Of a stretch of DNA of 29,500 nt, positions 16,206 through 23,358 are shown piece after piece. How positions within the stretch are numbered: position 1 is the stretch's first letter; every line of letters starts with the position of its first letter. Below the pieces are notes generated by a model. It worked only from the letters and a program-made list of their open reading frames with translations, was not told where the DNA came from and searched no databases. The position numbers and the translations under genes were made by a program. The DNA lies in the NCBI GenBank assembly GCA_019911785.1, contig JAIOJM010000029.1, forward strand, positions 1-29,500. Reading direction: 5' to 3'. The stretch is from Sulfuricella sp. (lineage in GTDB: Bacteria; Pseudomonadota; Gammaproteobacteria; Burkholderiales; Sulfuricellaceae).

Positions 16206-16224
16206 GAATTTTGTTTGAAAATTC
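16206..16224. promoter_or_regulatory. Inverted repeat in the neuB / radical SAM divergent region
   Basis: GAATTTT and AAAATTC are exact 7-bp arms around GTTTG. The repeat lies between the predicted neuB -10 and the neuB start codon, so it could be an operator or a 5'-leader hairpin. Confidence 0.35.
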
Positions 16225-16225
16225 A

Positions 16226-16253
16226 ATTATACGCAGGCCATGGCAGTGAGCAA
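16226..16253 (-). promoter_or_regulatory. Predicted neuBCA promoter
   Basis: On the minus strand TATAAT (16226-16231) is preceded at 16 bases by TTGCTC (16248-16253). The -35 overlaps a perfect palindrome TGAGCA-AAG-TGCTCA (16247-16261), a possible control site shared with the divergent radical SAM gene. Confidence 0.5.
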
Positions 16254-16309
16254 AGTGCTCAATTGGGCCGTATTAAGGTTCGTTTTGTTTCTTTGAATAG
16301 AGTGAAATC

Positions 16310-18316
16310 GTGAAAATTTATCTGGCAGATCTGACTCACACCACAATCACCATATCGAACGATTCGTTCCCGCTGAACGTGGCCATGGTGGCAGCTTACG
16401 CCAAAAAAATCATGCCCGATCTCGAAATCAGCCTTTTCAAGTATCCCGAAGAACTCAAGGTGGCGCTCGACCGGGAAATGCCGCAGATTCTCGGACTGTC
16501 CAATTATCCCTGGAACCTCGAACTGGACCGCTCCTTCCTGCGCCATGTGAAGAAGGAGAGTCCGGGCATCATCACGGTCATGGGCGGCCCCAATATTTCC
16601 TACGAGCCCGCCGATCAGCTCGAATTTCTGACGCGCCTGAAGGGCGAGCTGGATTTCTACGTGATGCATGAGGGTGAAACCGGCTTCGCCGAAGTCCTCA
16701 GAAATGCGGTGGCCCATGCTTTCAATGTTGAAAAGATGAAAGCGGCCGGTTTTCCGGGGGTGATCTTCCTGCGCAGGGACCAGGTCAATGAATATGAGCC
16801 GATCCCGCGAATGACAAACCTGGATGACTATCCCTCGCCCTATCTGACCGGGATGCTGGACAAGTTTTTTGACGACAAGCTGTCGCCGATGATCGAGACG
16901 CATCGCGGCTGCCCCTTCAAGTGCACCTATTGCCACGAAGGCCACAGCAGCTATACCAAGGTCAACAAGTTCAGCACCGAGAGGGTCTGCGAGCAGCTCG
17001 AATATATCTCGCAGCGGATCGGAAAAACCGTCAAGAACATGCTGATTGCGGATCCCAATTTCGGCATGCTCGAAAGGGATATCGAAGTCGCCGAGAAGAT
17101 CAATGAAATTCATGACAAGACTGGCTTCCCCCAAACCCTATTTGCCACCACCGCCAAGAACCGCGGGCGCAAGCTGATCGAAATCTCCAAGCGGCTGCAG
17201 TCGGTTTCGATGCCCTTGTGGATGTCGGTGCAGTCGATGGATTCGGAGGTGCTGAAAAACATCAAGCGCAAGAACATCAGTGTCGAGGACATGATCAACA
17301 CCCAGTACGAACTGGCGGATTACGGCTGCGAAACCAAATCCGAGTTGATCATTCCGCTGCCCGGCGAATCCTTCGCCACCCACGTTAAGGCGCTGGCCAA
17401 GTTGATTGAACTGCGCATCGGCCAGATCGTGTGTTATCAGCTGATGCTGGTGCAGGGCTCTGAAATGGAGATGGACAAGGCGACCCAGAAGGCGGCGCAG
17501 TTCCAGTCGAAATTCCGGGTGCTGCCGCGTAGTTTCAGCAACATCCCCGACCTGGAAAAATCCATCGAAACCGAAGAAATCGTCATCGCCACCAAGGATT
17601 TCAGCTTCGAGGAATACCTGAAAGCCCGCACGCTGCATTTGGCGGTGTCGGTTTTCTACAACGGACGGGCTTTTGCCGGTTTCTTCAAGTTCCTGCTCGA
17701 GCAGAAGGTCGACATCCAGGCCTTCCTGTTCCGGCTGGCAGATCTCGTGGCGGCGCACCGCGACCTGTCCGCGCTGTTCGCTGCCTTCCTGAATGATACC
17801 CAGCGCGAGCTGTTCGCCACCGAGGCCGAGCTGCGGGCCTACTACGCAGACGATGCGAATTTCGAGAAGCTCCTGAACGGTTCGGATGGCGCCAATCTGC
17901 TGCAGAAATACACCAGTGCGCTCTATCTCAAGCACAGCCTGGGTCTGGTGGATGCGATCACGTCTGCGGTGTTGACGCAGTTCCCGGACCATCCCGCGAT
18001 GGAAAGCCAGATCAGGGACATCGCCAATCATCATCGCATGTCGTTCAGCCATTTCCTCGATGCAGACCGCCGGGAAGTGCGGTCGAAGGCCCTGTTCGGC
18101 CATGATGTGGCGGCATGGCTGAAATCGGATCGACCACTGGCAGAGTTCAAGTTCGATCAGGACGTGGAGATCGTGTTCCACACGCCTGACGAGCAGTACG
18201 AACTGATGGAAAGTTATTTCAAACGCTATGGCCGTGACAACCAGGCATTCGGCAAGGTGATGACGCGTCTCTGGATCGGAGACATGTTGCGCGTTCCCGC
18301 CGAAAATCATGTGTGA
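16310..18316 (+). CDS. Radical SAM protein with B12-binding-type N-terminal domain
   Basis: This 668-residue enzyme has a Rossmann-like cobalamin-binding-type domain at about 1-140 (AMVAAYAKKIMPD, MGGPNISYEP, YVMHEGETGFAEVL). A radical SAM core begins near 190, with the cluster motif C201xxxC205xxC208 in HRGCPFKCTYCHEG. The usual DxHxxG cobalamin ligand motif is not apparent, as is common in radical SAM enzymes of this architecture. About 240 C-terminal residues (430-668) are mostly helical and unrecognised. The start is GTG. It is divergent from neuB and followed by an R-P-H-P transferase and a glycosyltransferase, so glycan or sugar modification (methylation, carbon-skeleton or dehydration chemistry) is a reasonable inference; the substrate is unknown. 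Confidence 0.85.
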   Translation: MKIYLADLTHTTITISNDSFPLNVAMVAAYAKKIMPDLEISLFKYPEELKVALDREMPQILGLSNYPWNLELDRSFLRHVKKESPGIITVMGGPNISYEPADQLEFLTRLKGELDFYVMHEGETGFAEVLRNAVAHAFNVEKMKAAGFPGVIFLRRDQVNEYEPIPRMTNLDDYPSPYLTGMLDKFFDDKLSPMIETHRGCPFKCTYCHEGHSSYTKVNKFSTERVCEQLEYISQRIGKTVKNMLIADPNFGMLERDIEVAEKINEIHDKTGFPQTLFATTAKNRGRKLIEISKRLQSVSMPLWMSVQSMDSEVLKNIKRKNISVEDMINTQYELADYGCETKSELIIPLPGESFATHVKALAKLIELRIGQIVCYQLMLVQGSEMEMDKATQKAAQFQSKFRVLPRSFSNIPDLEKSIETEEIVIATKDFSFEEYLKARTLHLAVSVFYNGRAFAGFFKFLLEQKVDIQAFLFRLADLVAAHRDLSALFAAFLNDTQRELFATEAELRAYYADDANFEKLLNGSDGANLLQKYTSALYLKHSLGLVDAITSAVLTQFPDHPAMESQIRDIANHHRMSFSHFLDADRREVRSKALFGHDVAAWLKSDRPLAEFKFDQDVEIVFHTPDEQYELMESYFKRYGRDNQAFGKVMTRLWIGDMLRVPAENHV

Positions 18317-18366
18317 TGGCAAACATTAGGATAAATCCGGCTATGGAAAATAAAAGGGGTTATTGA

Positions 18367-19749
18367 GTGGAGTCGCAGGGAAAACCAACGTTGTTCTATA
18401 TCCTGAATTATGGCTCCAGTGCGGTGCGCAATATCGTGCGTGGCGGTGTCCTTGAGGCGCTTGTCGCCAAAGGGTTTCGCTGCGTGGTGTTCGGATTGCC
18501 CGAAAGCGAGAGGGCTTCTGTCAAAGATGCATTTGGCGACAACGTTGTTTTCGAGACACTGGAAACCCCGCCGCTGAGAGGATTAACCAAGCTGATTCAG
18601 AGGTTGAGAACCTACGTTTGGCGCAACCAGATCCCCTATGGCAAGCTGCTGGCCCATTTCGGGAAAAAGCTGACGATGCGCCATTCGTTTCAAGCGGCGG
18701 TCGGTAGGATGCTGGCGGGAGTGCCTTTCCGCGTATGGGAGAAGCTTGCGGAAAACGCGGCCACGTGGCCGCAGGGCGAAGAACTGCTGCGCAAGTACCG
18801 GCCTTCCGCAGTGGTGGTCAGCAACCCGATGGCGGCGGATGGCGTGCCGATCGATTACTGCCGCAAGCACGGTATATACACTGCGTGCATGCTGGAGAGC
18901 TGGGACAATCTGACAGTTCGCGGCGCCTTCTATTCTTCCCCCCATGATCTGCTGGTCTGGAACGACCTAATCCGGCGCCAGGCAATCTGCTTTCATCAGT
19001 ATCCGCCGGAGCGCGTGCGCACCGTGGGCATTCCCAGCTTTGATATCTATACCCACCCGGAACTGCTGCCGAGCGAAGCGGAATGGCGAAAAAGTGTGGG
19101 CTTGCTGGGAAGCGGGCCGGTGATCGTTTACTCGACCTCTGCCCAGATCATTTACGGGCGCGAGGATGTGATTATCGACAACATCCTGCACGCCAGAGAG
19201 ATCGGGATGCTGCCTGCTAATGCCAATTTGCTGATCAGGCCCCATCCTGCCGATGATTTTGCGGCCTATGACAAATACCAGGGTCAGGCTGGGGTTGCCA
19301 TTCAATACCCCTATGCGGCGGTTGGCAGCGATGGAAACGATGTGACCATGGGAAAGCCTTTGATGTTGGCAGCGACAATGCGCTATGCGGCGGTGGTCAT
19401 CAATGTCTTTTCGACCATGTGTCTGGATGCCATGGCCAATGGTGCGCCGGTTATCGTGATTGGTTTCGATGCCGTGCCTGTCCCACCGGAACGATCGGTT
19501 CGCAACTATACGGAGCTCCAGCACATCAAGGAGCTGCTGGAGTTCAATGCGGTTAGCCTGGCAAACAGCGGCGAGGAGTTGCTGGGCCTTATCAATCAAT
19601 ATTTGAATGACCGGTCATTCAACCTGGAGAATCGTCAACAATGTGTCGCAGCCGAAACTTTCGGGCTGGACGGCAGGGCGGCGGCCCGCGTGGCCGACCT
19701 GATTGCGAACAGGAGCAGCCAGTATGCGCAGGAACGTAAGGCGGGTTGA
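18367..19749 (+). CDS. GT-B-like surface polysaccharide protein with R-P-H-P motif; function unassigned
   Basis: This 460-residue protein starts at GTG with AAAAGGGG upstream. It looks like a two-domain GT-B protein: an N-terminal half with TLFYILNYGSSAVRNIVRGGVLEAL and a C-terminal half with VIVYSTSAQIIYG, LLIRPHPADDF and VINVFSTMCLDAMANGAPVIVIG. The R-P-H-P segment followed by an S-T motif before a conserved acidic residue resembles CDP-glycerol glycerophosphotransferase-like and capsule enzymes. Bacterial sialyltransferases of several GT families use comparable HP and S/T motifs. Given the adjacent CMP-nonulosonate operon it is a candidate nonulosonate transferase, but this is inference. 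No membrane segment or signal peptide is visible. Confidence 0.65.
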   Translation: MESQGKPTLFYILNYGSSAVRNIVRGGVLEALVAKGFRCVVFGLPESERASVKDAFGDNVVFETLETPPLRGLTKLIQRLRTYVWRNQIPYGKLLAHFGKKLTMRHSFQAAVGRMLAGVPFRVWEKLAENAATWPQGEELLRKYRPSAVVVSNPMAADGVPIDYCRKHGIYTACMLESWDNLTVRGAFYSSPHDLLVWNDLIRRQAICFHQYPPERVRTVGIPSFDIYTHPELLPSEAEWRKSVGLLGSGPVIVYSTSAQIIYGREDVIIDNILHAREIGMLPANANLLIRPHPADDFAAYDKYQGQAGVAIQYPYAAVGSDGNDVTMGKPLMLAATMRYAAVVINVFSTMCLDAMANGAPVIVIGFDAVPVPPERSVRNYTELQHIKELLEFNAVSLANSGEELLGLINQYLNDRSFNLENRQQCVAAETFGLDGRAAARVADLIANRSSQYAQERKAG

Positions 19750-19791
19750 CCGATTAAGGATTTCCGGGCCAGAACAGGGGAATTCACTGCC

Positions 19792-20931
19792 GTGACCCCC
19801 CCCCCGTCCAGGATTCTGCATCTCTTTGTCACCTTGCCAGTCGGGGGGGCCGAAAATCTGTTGCTGAGCATTCTGCGCAGGCTGGATCCGCAGCGTTTCT
19901 CCTCGGTGGTTTGCTGCATCGGGGAGAGGGGTGATCTCGGCGACCAAGTCGTGGACATGGGTTTCCCCCTGACTGAGCTCCATCTCCTGAACAAAGGGGG
20001 AATGGACAGGCGTGTGGTGCCGGCCCTGGTTGACCTGATCCGGCGCGAGCGAATCGATCTCGTCCACAGCCATCTTTACCATGCCAATTTCTATGGGCGC
20101 TTGGCGGCCAGAAAGGCCGGCGTACCCGCAGTGGCCTCGATCCACAATACCTATACCAAGCACAAGTGGCATCGCCAGCTTGCCAACTGGTATCTGGCCC
20201 AGCATACGGTCGCGATTATTGCGGGCTCCGAGGAGATTAAACAGGATGTAGTCCGTTATGATCACGTGCCTGAAGCGCTGGTCGAGGTCATTCCCAACTC
20301 GGTGGATCTGACGCGTTCCCTCTCTAAATTGTCGCGCGAGCAGGCACGGGAGCGTTTGGGGGTTCCTGAAGGCGCTGTCGTGCTGGGAACTGTCGGGCGC
20401 CTTGAGGAGCAGAAGGGCCATCGCTACCTGATCGAGGCGCTCTCCCTGCTGCGGCAGCGCGGTATGGATGCCTATCTGCTGCTGGTTGGAGACGGACGCG
20501 AAGCCCAGGCATTGAGGAGCTTGTCGGCCAGCCTTGGACTGGAACAGAGGGTGATGTTTCTGGGTACCAGAAGCGATCTGGGCGACTTGTTCCGGGCCAT
20601 GGATCTGTTTGTCATGCCTTCACTGTGGGAAGGACTTTCTCTGGCAATGCTGTCGGCCATGGCGGCCGGTTTGCCGGTGGTGGCCACTTCTGTCGGTGGC
20701 GTTCGGCAGGTTCTGGGTGATGATGAATACGGCTTCACCGTTCCCCCGGCTGATGTTGCGGCCTTGGCATCAAGAATCAAAGATTGTTTCGCCAAGCCGG
20801 AAGAAACGGCGCGGATGGGTGAAAAAGGGCAACGGCGCGTACGCGAGAACTACAGCGACGAGGCGATGGTTAGGCGGCTGGAAGCGGTGTATGCGCGGGT
20901 TCTGTATAACTCAGTTGCAGATTACTCATAA
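19792..20931 (+). CDS. Glycosyltransferase, GT4-type, with C10 tract in codons 2-5 (possibly phase-variable)
   Basis: This 379-residue GT-B transferase has an N-terminal LFVTLPVGGAENLLLSILRRL, linker VIPNSVDLTRS, VVLGTVGRLEEQKGHRYLIEAL and donor motif PSLWEGLSLAMLSAMAAGLPVV. In the EX7E position E280 is followed by serine (S288) in place of the second glutamate. The start is GTG with AGGGG eleven bases upstream. Codons 2-5 contain ten consecutive C (19796-19805), and a G7 run (19843-19849) follows within the GGAE motif. Gain of one C would reach a stop at 19932-19934 and loss of one a stop at 19865-19867, so tract slippage would switch the gene off. It follows the R-P-H-P protein by 42 bases. 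Confidence 0.87.
   Translation: MTPPPSRILHLFVTLPVGGAENLLLSILRRLDPQRFSSVVCCIGERGDLGDQVVDMGFPLTELHLLNKGGMDRRVVPALVDLIRRERIDLVHSHLYHANFYGRLAARKAGVPAVASIHNTYTKHKWHRQLANWYLAQHTVAIIAGSEEIKQDVVRYDHVPEALVEVIPNSVDLTRSLSKLSREQARERLGVPEGAVVLGTVGRLEEQKGHRYLIEALSLLRQRGMDAYLLLVGDGREAQALRSLSASLGLEQRVMFLGTRSDLGDLFRAMDLFVMPSLWEGLSLAMLSAMAAGLPVVATSVGGVRQVLGDDEYGFTVPPADVAALASRIKDCFAKPEETARMGEKGQRRVRENYSDEAMVRRLEAVYARVLYNSVADYS
19796..19805 (+). repeat. Homopolymeric C10 tract at the start of a glycosyltransferase
   Basis: Ten consecutive C directly follow GTGA at the start codon. It is the longest homopolymer I noticed in the window. Tracts of this length at the 5' end of glycosyltransferase genes are the classic substrate for slipped-strand phase variation in other bacteria. 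Confidence 0.9.
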
Positions 20932-20940
20932 AATGAGTAA
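20922..20940. promoter_or_regulatory. Perfect inverted repeat between glycosyltransferase and XRE gene
   Basis: TTACTCAT and ATGAGTAA are exact 8-bp arms around AAA, spanning the glycosyltransferase stop codon. No T-run follows, so it is more likely an operator (perhaps for the adjacent XRE regulator) than a terminator. Confidence 0.4.
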
Positions 20941-21006
20941 AGTCAACCGTATTCAAAGAATACCGGGGGTATCTTCATGCCTGTCTCCATGCGCTTGCCG
21001 ATAGCC

Positions 21007-21353
21007 ATGAACACCAAAGATGAAGGTTTCTTCAAAGCGCTCGGCGCTTGCATCGCACAAGTGCGCAAGGAACAAGGATGACGCAGCAGCAATTGGCTGA
21101 TCATCTGGGTGTCTCACAGCAAACGCTGGCACATTACGAGGTCGCCCGTGCTCGCGTACCTGCGTCGATGATGCCAACCTTGGCTCAATTGCTCACGCTC
21201 TCTCTCGATGAGCTAATAGGAAGTCCGCTGCCACAGCGCAAAGGCAGGCGCGGCCCCGCCTCACTCTTACAGCAACAAATCGAGACCGTCGAACAACTGC
21301 CCAAGACCAAGCAACGGTTCGTTTCGCAGATGCTCGATACCGTGCTGGTTTAG
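21007..21353 (+). pseudogene. XRE-family helix-turn-helix regulator, frameshifted
   Basis: The first frame reads MNTKDEGFFKALGACIAQVRKEQG and stops at TGA 21079-21081. The rest of an ordinary XRE domain continues one frame over from ATG 21078: MTQQQLADHLGVSQQTLAHYE, then ARVPASMMPTLAQLLTLSLDELIG. Together they give one normal regulator, so one base appears to have been lost at the GG before ATG. The stop and the internal ATG overlap as ATGA, with AAGG just upstream, so re-initiation could still make the downstream fragment; that fragment lacks the first helix of the domain. An upstream in-frame ATG at 20977 is possible. It probably once regulated the adjacent DUF2281/MazF pair. Confidence 0.65.
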
Positions 21354-21385
21354 CAAGCTCGTCCGCCCGTTTAAGGAGAAGCAAG

Positions 21386-21586
21386 ATGGCCGCAACCGAA
21401 CAGGTGTTAATCGAGAAGATCAGGCAACTGCCGCCGCAGCGGCTGGCAGAAGTAGAGGATTTTGTGGATTTTTTGCGCACGCGCGAGGATGAACAGCGCC
21501 TCACGCAGGCCGCCGCAAAAGTCAGCGAGGCAAGCTTCGCGGCGGTATGGAACAACGATGAAGACGCCGCTTACGATCGGATGTGA
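21386..21586 (+). CDS. Antitoxin, DUF2281-like, partner of MazF-type toxin
   Basis: This 66-residue protein starts MAATEQVLIEKIRQLPPQRLAEVEDFVDFL, the pattern of DUF2281-type antitoxins, with an acidic C-terminus (NNDEDAAYDRM) expected to bind the toxin. AAGGAGAAG lies at good spacing before the ATG. The stop is two bases from the toxin ATG, so the pair is co-translated. It would hold the MazF-like endoribonuclease inactive. Confidence 0.8.
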   Translation: MAATEQVLIEKIRQLPPQRLAEVEDFVDFLRTREDEQRLTQAAAKVSEASFAAVWNNDEDAAYDRM

Positions 21587-21588
21587 CG

Positions 21589-21924
21589 ATGGCCCATTCC
21601 TTCGGCGATGTGGTGTTGGTGCCGTTTCCGTTCACCGATCAGTCGGGCGCGAAGAAGCGGCCCGCCGTTATCGTGTCCAGCAGCGGGTACAACGACAGCC
21701 GGCGCGATCTGGTCATCATGGCGATCACAAGCCAGGTGCGTACGCCGCTTGGTTTCGGCGAGGCGATGCTCGCCGACTGGCAGGCCGCCGGGCTGATCAA
21801 GTCTTCCGTGCTCAAGCCGGTCTTTACCACCATCGAGCAAGGACTCGTCGTGCGCATCATGGGTAAGCTCTCTGCCAGCGATCTGCACACGCTGCGCGAG
21901 GCCATCGCTCAGGTCATCGGCTAG
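21589..21924 (+). CDS. MazF/PemK-family endoribonuclease toxin
   Basis: This protein of about 111 residues has the MazF fold signature: FGDVVLVPFPFTDQSGAKKRPAVIVSS at the N-terminus, the DLVIMAITSQV strand, and SSVLKPVFTTIEQGLVVRIMGKLS. MazF toxins cut mRNA at short specific sequences. ATG 21589 is chosen two bases after the antitoxin stop; a GTG at 21583 in the same frame is possible. A strong hairpin terminator follows twelve bases downstream. The pair sits between two glycosyltransferase genes next to a recombinase remnant. Confidence 0.87.
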   Translation: MAHSFGDVVLVPFPFTDQSGAKKRPAVIVSSSGYNDSRRDLVIMAITSQVRTPLGFGEAMLADWQAAGLIKSSVLKPVFTTIEQGLVVRIMGKLSASDLHTLREAIAQVIG

Positions 21925-21935
21925 AAAGACGTCCA

Positions 21936-21957
21936 AAGGGCCGCAATCGCGGCCCTT
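21936..21957 (+). terminator. Hairpin terminator after the MazF-type toxin
   Basis: AAGGGCCGC and GCGGCCCTT form a perfect 9-bp stem around the loop AATC, followed by CTCTTA. The U-tract is short, so efficiency may be moderate. Confidence 0.7.
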
Positions 21958-22104
21958 CTCTTAGCAGCTACGTACTAACGCACATGGCGCCCATGCCACC
22001 CCGAATCATGAACGTCACCATGTGTGCCCCCTCTCTCCTAATTCTCTCTCACGATTCCGATGTTGAGCCTATTCATCATGGTTCTCCTTGATGACTCGAT
22101 CAAG

Positions 22105-22205
22105 CTACCGCGCCATTTCTTCGGCCATAACTTCCGCACGCGGATGGTAAGGCAATACTTGGCCAGTATCCGCGTATCTTTGTGCCCTGTTATCTGTGGA
22201 GAGTG
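22105..22205 (-). pseudogene. C-terminal remnant of a tyrosine recombinase (phage/island integrase)
   Basis: On the minus strand a frame reads PQITGHKDTRILAKY, and another frame continues YHPRAEVMAEEMAR to a stop at 22105-22107. Joined, they match the end of tyrosine recombinases: the GHK/D motif, the catalytic tyrosine, then HxRAE and a final helix. An extra five bases (TGCCT) after the AAG TAT codons would account for the shift. Everything upstream, including the catalytic arginines, is missing; the glycosyltransferase stop codon lies about ten bases before the remnant. The remaining bases of this gap (21958-22104) show no gene, apart from a short minus-strand frame of 13 codons with a good AAGGAGAA. 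Confidence 0.6.
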
Positions 22206-22214
22206 ACTTCGTAC

Positions 22215-23357
22215 TCAAGTTGTTTTTAATGCGCTATGTGTGCGTAACGCTCGATAGAACACCTTTTCCATCGCATCCAGCATGGCGTCCAGGGAGAAGC
22301 GGGCCTGCGCCCGGGCTCGGCCGGCTTCACCCATCTGCCGGCGTAGCGCTTCGTCCCCTAGAAGCACAGTCAGTTTCTCCTCAAGCTGCAAGGTGTTTTT
22401 GGGCTCGATCAGGTAGCCGGTGATGCCATTTTCAACGGCTTCGTCTATCGAGCCGACCGTGGTCGAGACGACGGGAAGTTCCATCGCCATGGCCTGCATG
22501 ATGGCTTGGGGCACGCCTTCGTTGGCATAGGAGGGCAGGGCAAACAGGTCCATGGCGGCCAGTACGTCCGGAATGTCCTCGCGGTGGCCGATCAGGTGGA
22601 TTCTTCCTGTAAGGCTGGTCGCTGCGATGCGTTCCATCAGGTGCTGACGGCGCGGACCATCGCCGACAATCAGCAGATGGGTGGATGGAAATTTTTCCGC
22701 CAGTCCGGTGAATGCCTCCAGCAGGTAGTCGTGCCCCTTCCAGCTGCGCAGGGTGGCGGCAATGCCGATCACCGGCGCATCGGCTGGGATGCCGAGCTTT
22801 GAACGGATAGCGCCGCCGGACTTGATGGCGGCGCGGGAGAAGCGGTTCAGATCGATACCGGTTGGAATCGAGGTGGCATGTCCTGGCGGGAGAGCCAGCC
22901 TTTCTTCCAGCGCGATTTTTAGCCTCTCCCCGGTGGTGACCACATGATCCGATGCGCTGGCGTAGAGCCAGCGTGTCGTCCAGGAGGTGGAAACCAGGGC
23001 GGAGATGTGCCGTGTGCGGACGACCGGCACACGGCGGGCGGAGGCAATCTGGGCAAGCGCCACCAGCCAGCTGTCGGTCGAGCTATGGGTGTTGATGACA
23101 TCGCAGGCGTTGTCACTCAGCCAGCGGCGCATGGCGAGGACGCCTTTGAGGGTTTTCTTCTCGAAGGGCATGGCCTCGACCGGGATTCCGCGTTCCCGTG
23201 CCGCCTGGAAAATTCGCGCACCGGGCGGGGTGAGCAGGGTGACCCGGTGTCCGCGCGCGATCATGCCCTGTGCTTCCGTCAGGATGCGGATTTCCTGGCC
23301 GCCCCATCCCTGCGAGGCCTCGGTGTGAACGATGCGCAGCGGTTTGCGGTCGCGCAT
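22215..23357 (-). CDS. Glycosyltransferase, GT4-type
   Basis: This transferase of about 380 residues is read from MRDRKPLRIVHTEASQGWGGQEIRIL. It has the acceptor-domain glycine motif WGGQE, linker SIPTGIDLNRF, VIGIAATLRSWKGHDYLLEAF and YANEGVPQAIMQAMAMELPVV in the EX7E position, with Gln as the second residue. ATG 23357 lies two bases after the msbA stop with GGGGG upstream; an in-frame ATG at 23381 would overlap msbA by 23 bases. It is co-transcribed with msbA. A lipid A-core or related glycan role is likely from context; specificity is unknown. A decayed integrase follows directly downstream. Confidence 0.87.
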   Translation of the reverse strand: MRDRKPLRIVHTEASQGWGGQEIRILTEAQGMIARGHRVTLLTPPGARIFQAARERGIPVEAMPFEKKTLKGVLAMRRWLSDNACDVINTHSSTDSWLVALAQIASARRVPVVRTRHISALVSTSWTTRWLYASASDHVVTTGERLKIALEERLALPPGHATSIPTGIDLNRFSRAAIKSGGAIRSKLGIPADAPVIGIAATLRSWKGHDYLLEAFTGLAEKFPSTHLLIVGDGPRRQHLMERIAATSLTGRIHLIGHREDIPDVLAAMDLFALPSYANEGVPQAIMQAMAMELPVVSTTVGSIDEAVENGITGYLIEPKNTLQLEEKLTVLLGDEALRRQMGEAGRARAQARFSLDAMLDAMEKVFYRALRTHSALKTT

Positions 23358-23358
23358 G

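Noticed and set aside
17138..18322. 394-codon minus-strand frame opposite the radical SAM gene
   Set aside because: The plus-strand protein has the CxxxCxxC motif and family structure; the antisense product has no domain and an unnatural His/Gln/Arg composition.
19615..20421. Minus-strand frame spanning the C10 tract
   Set aside because: It is antisense to two recognisable plus-strand proteins and lacks any motif of its own.
22020..22095. Short minus-strand frame MMNRLNIGIVREN with a good ribosome-binding site
   Set aside because: Thirteen codons with no relatives recognised, within decayed DNA; mentioned only as part of the integrase-remnant gap.
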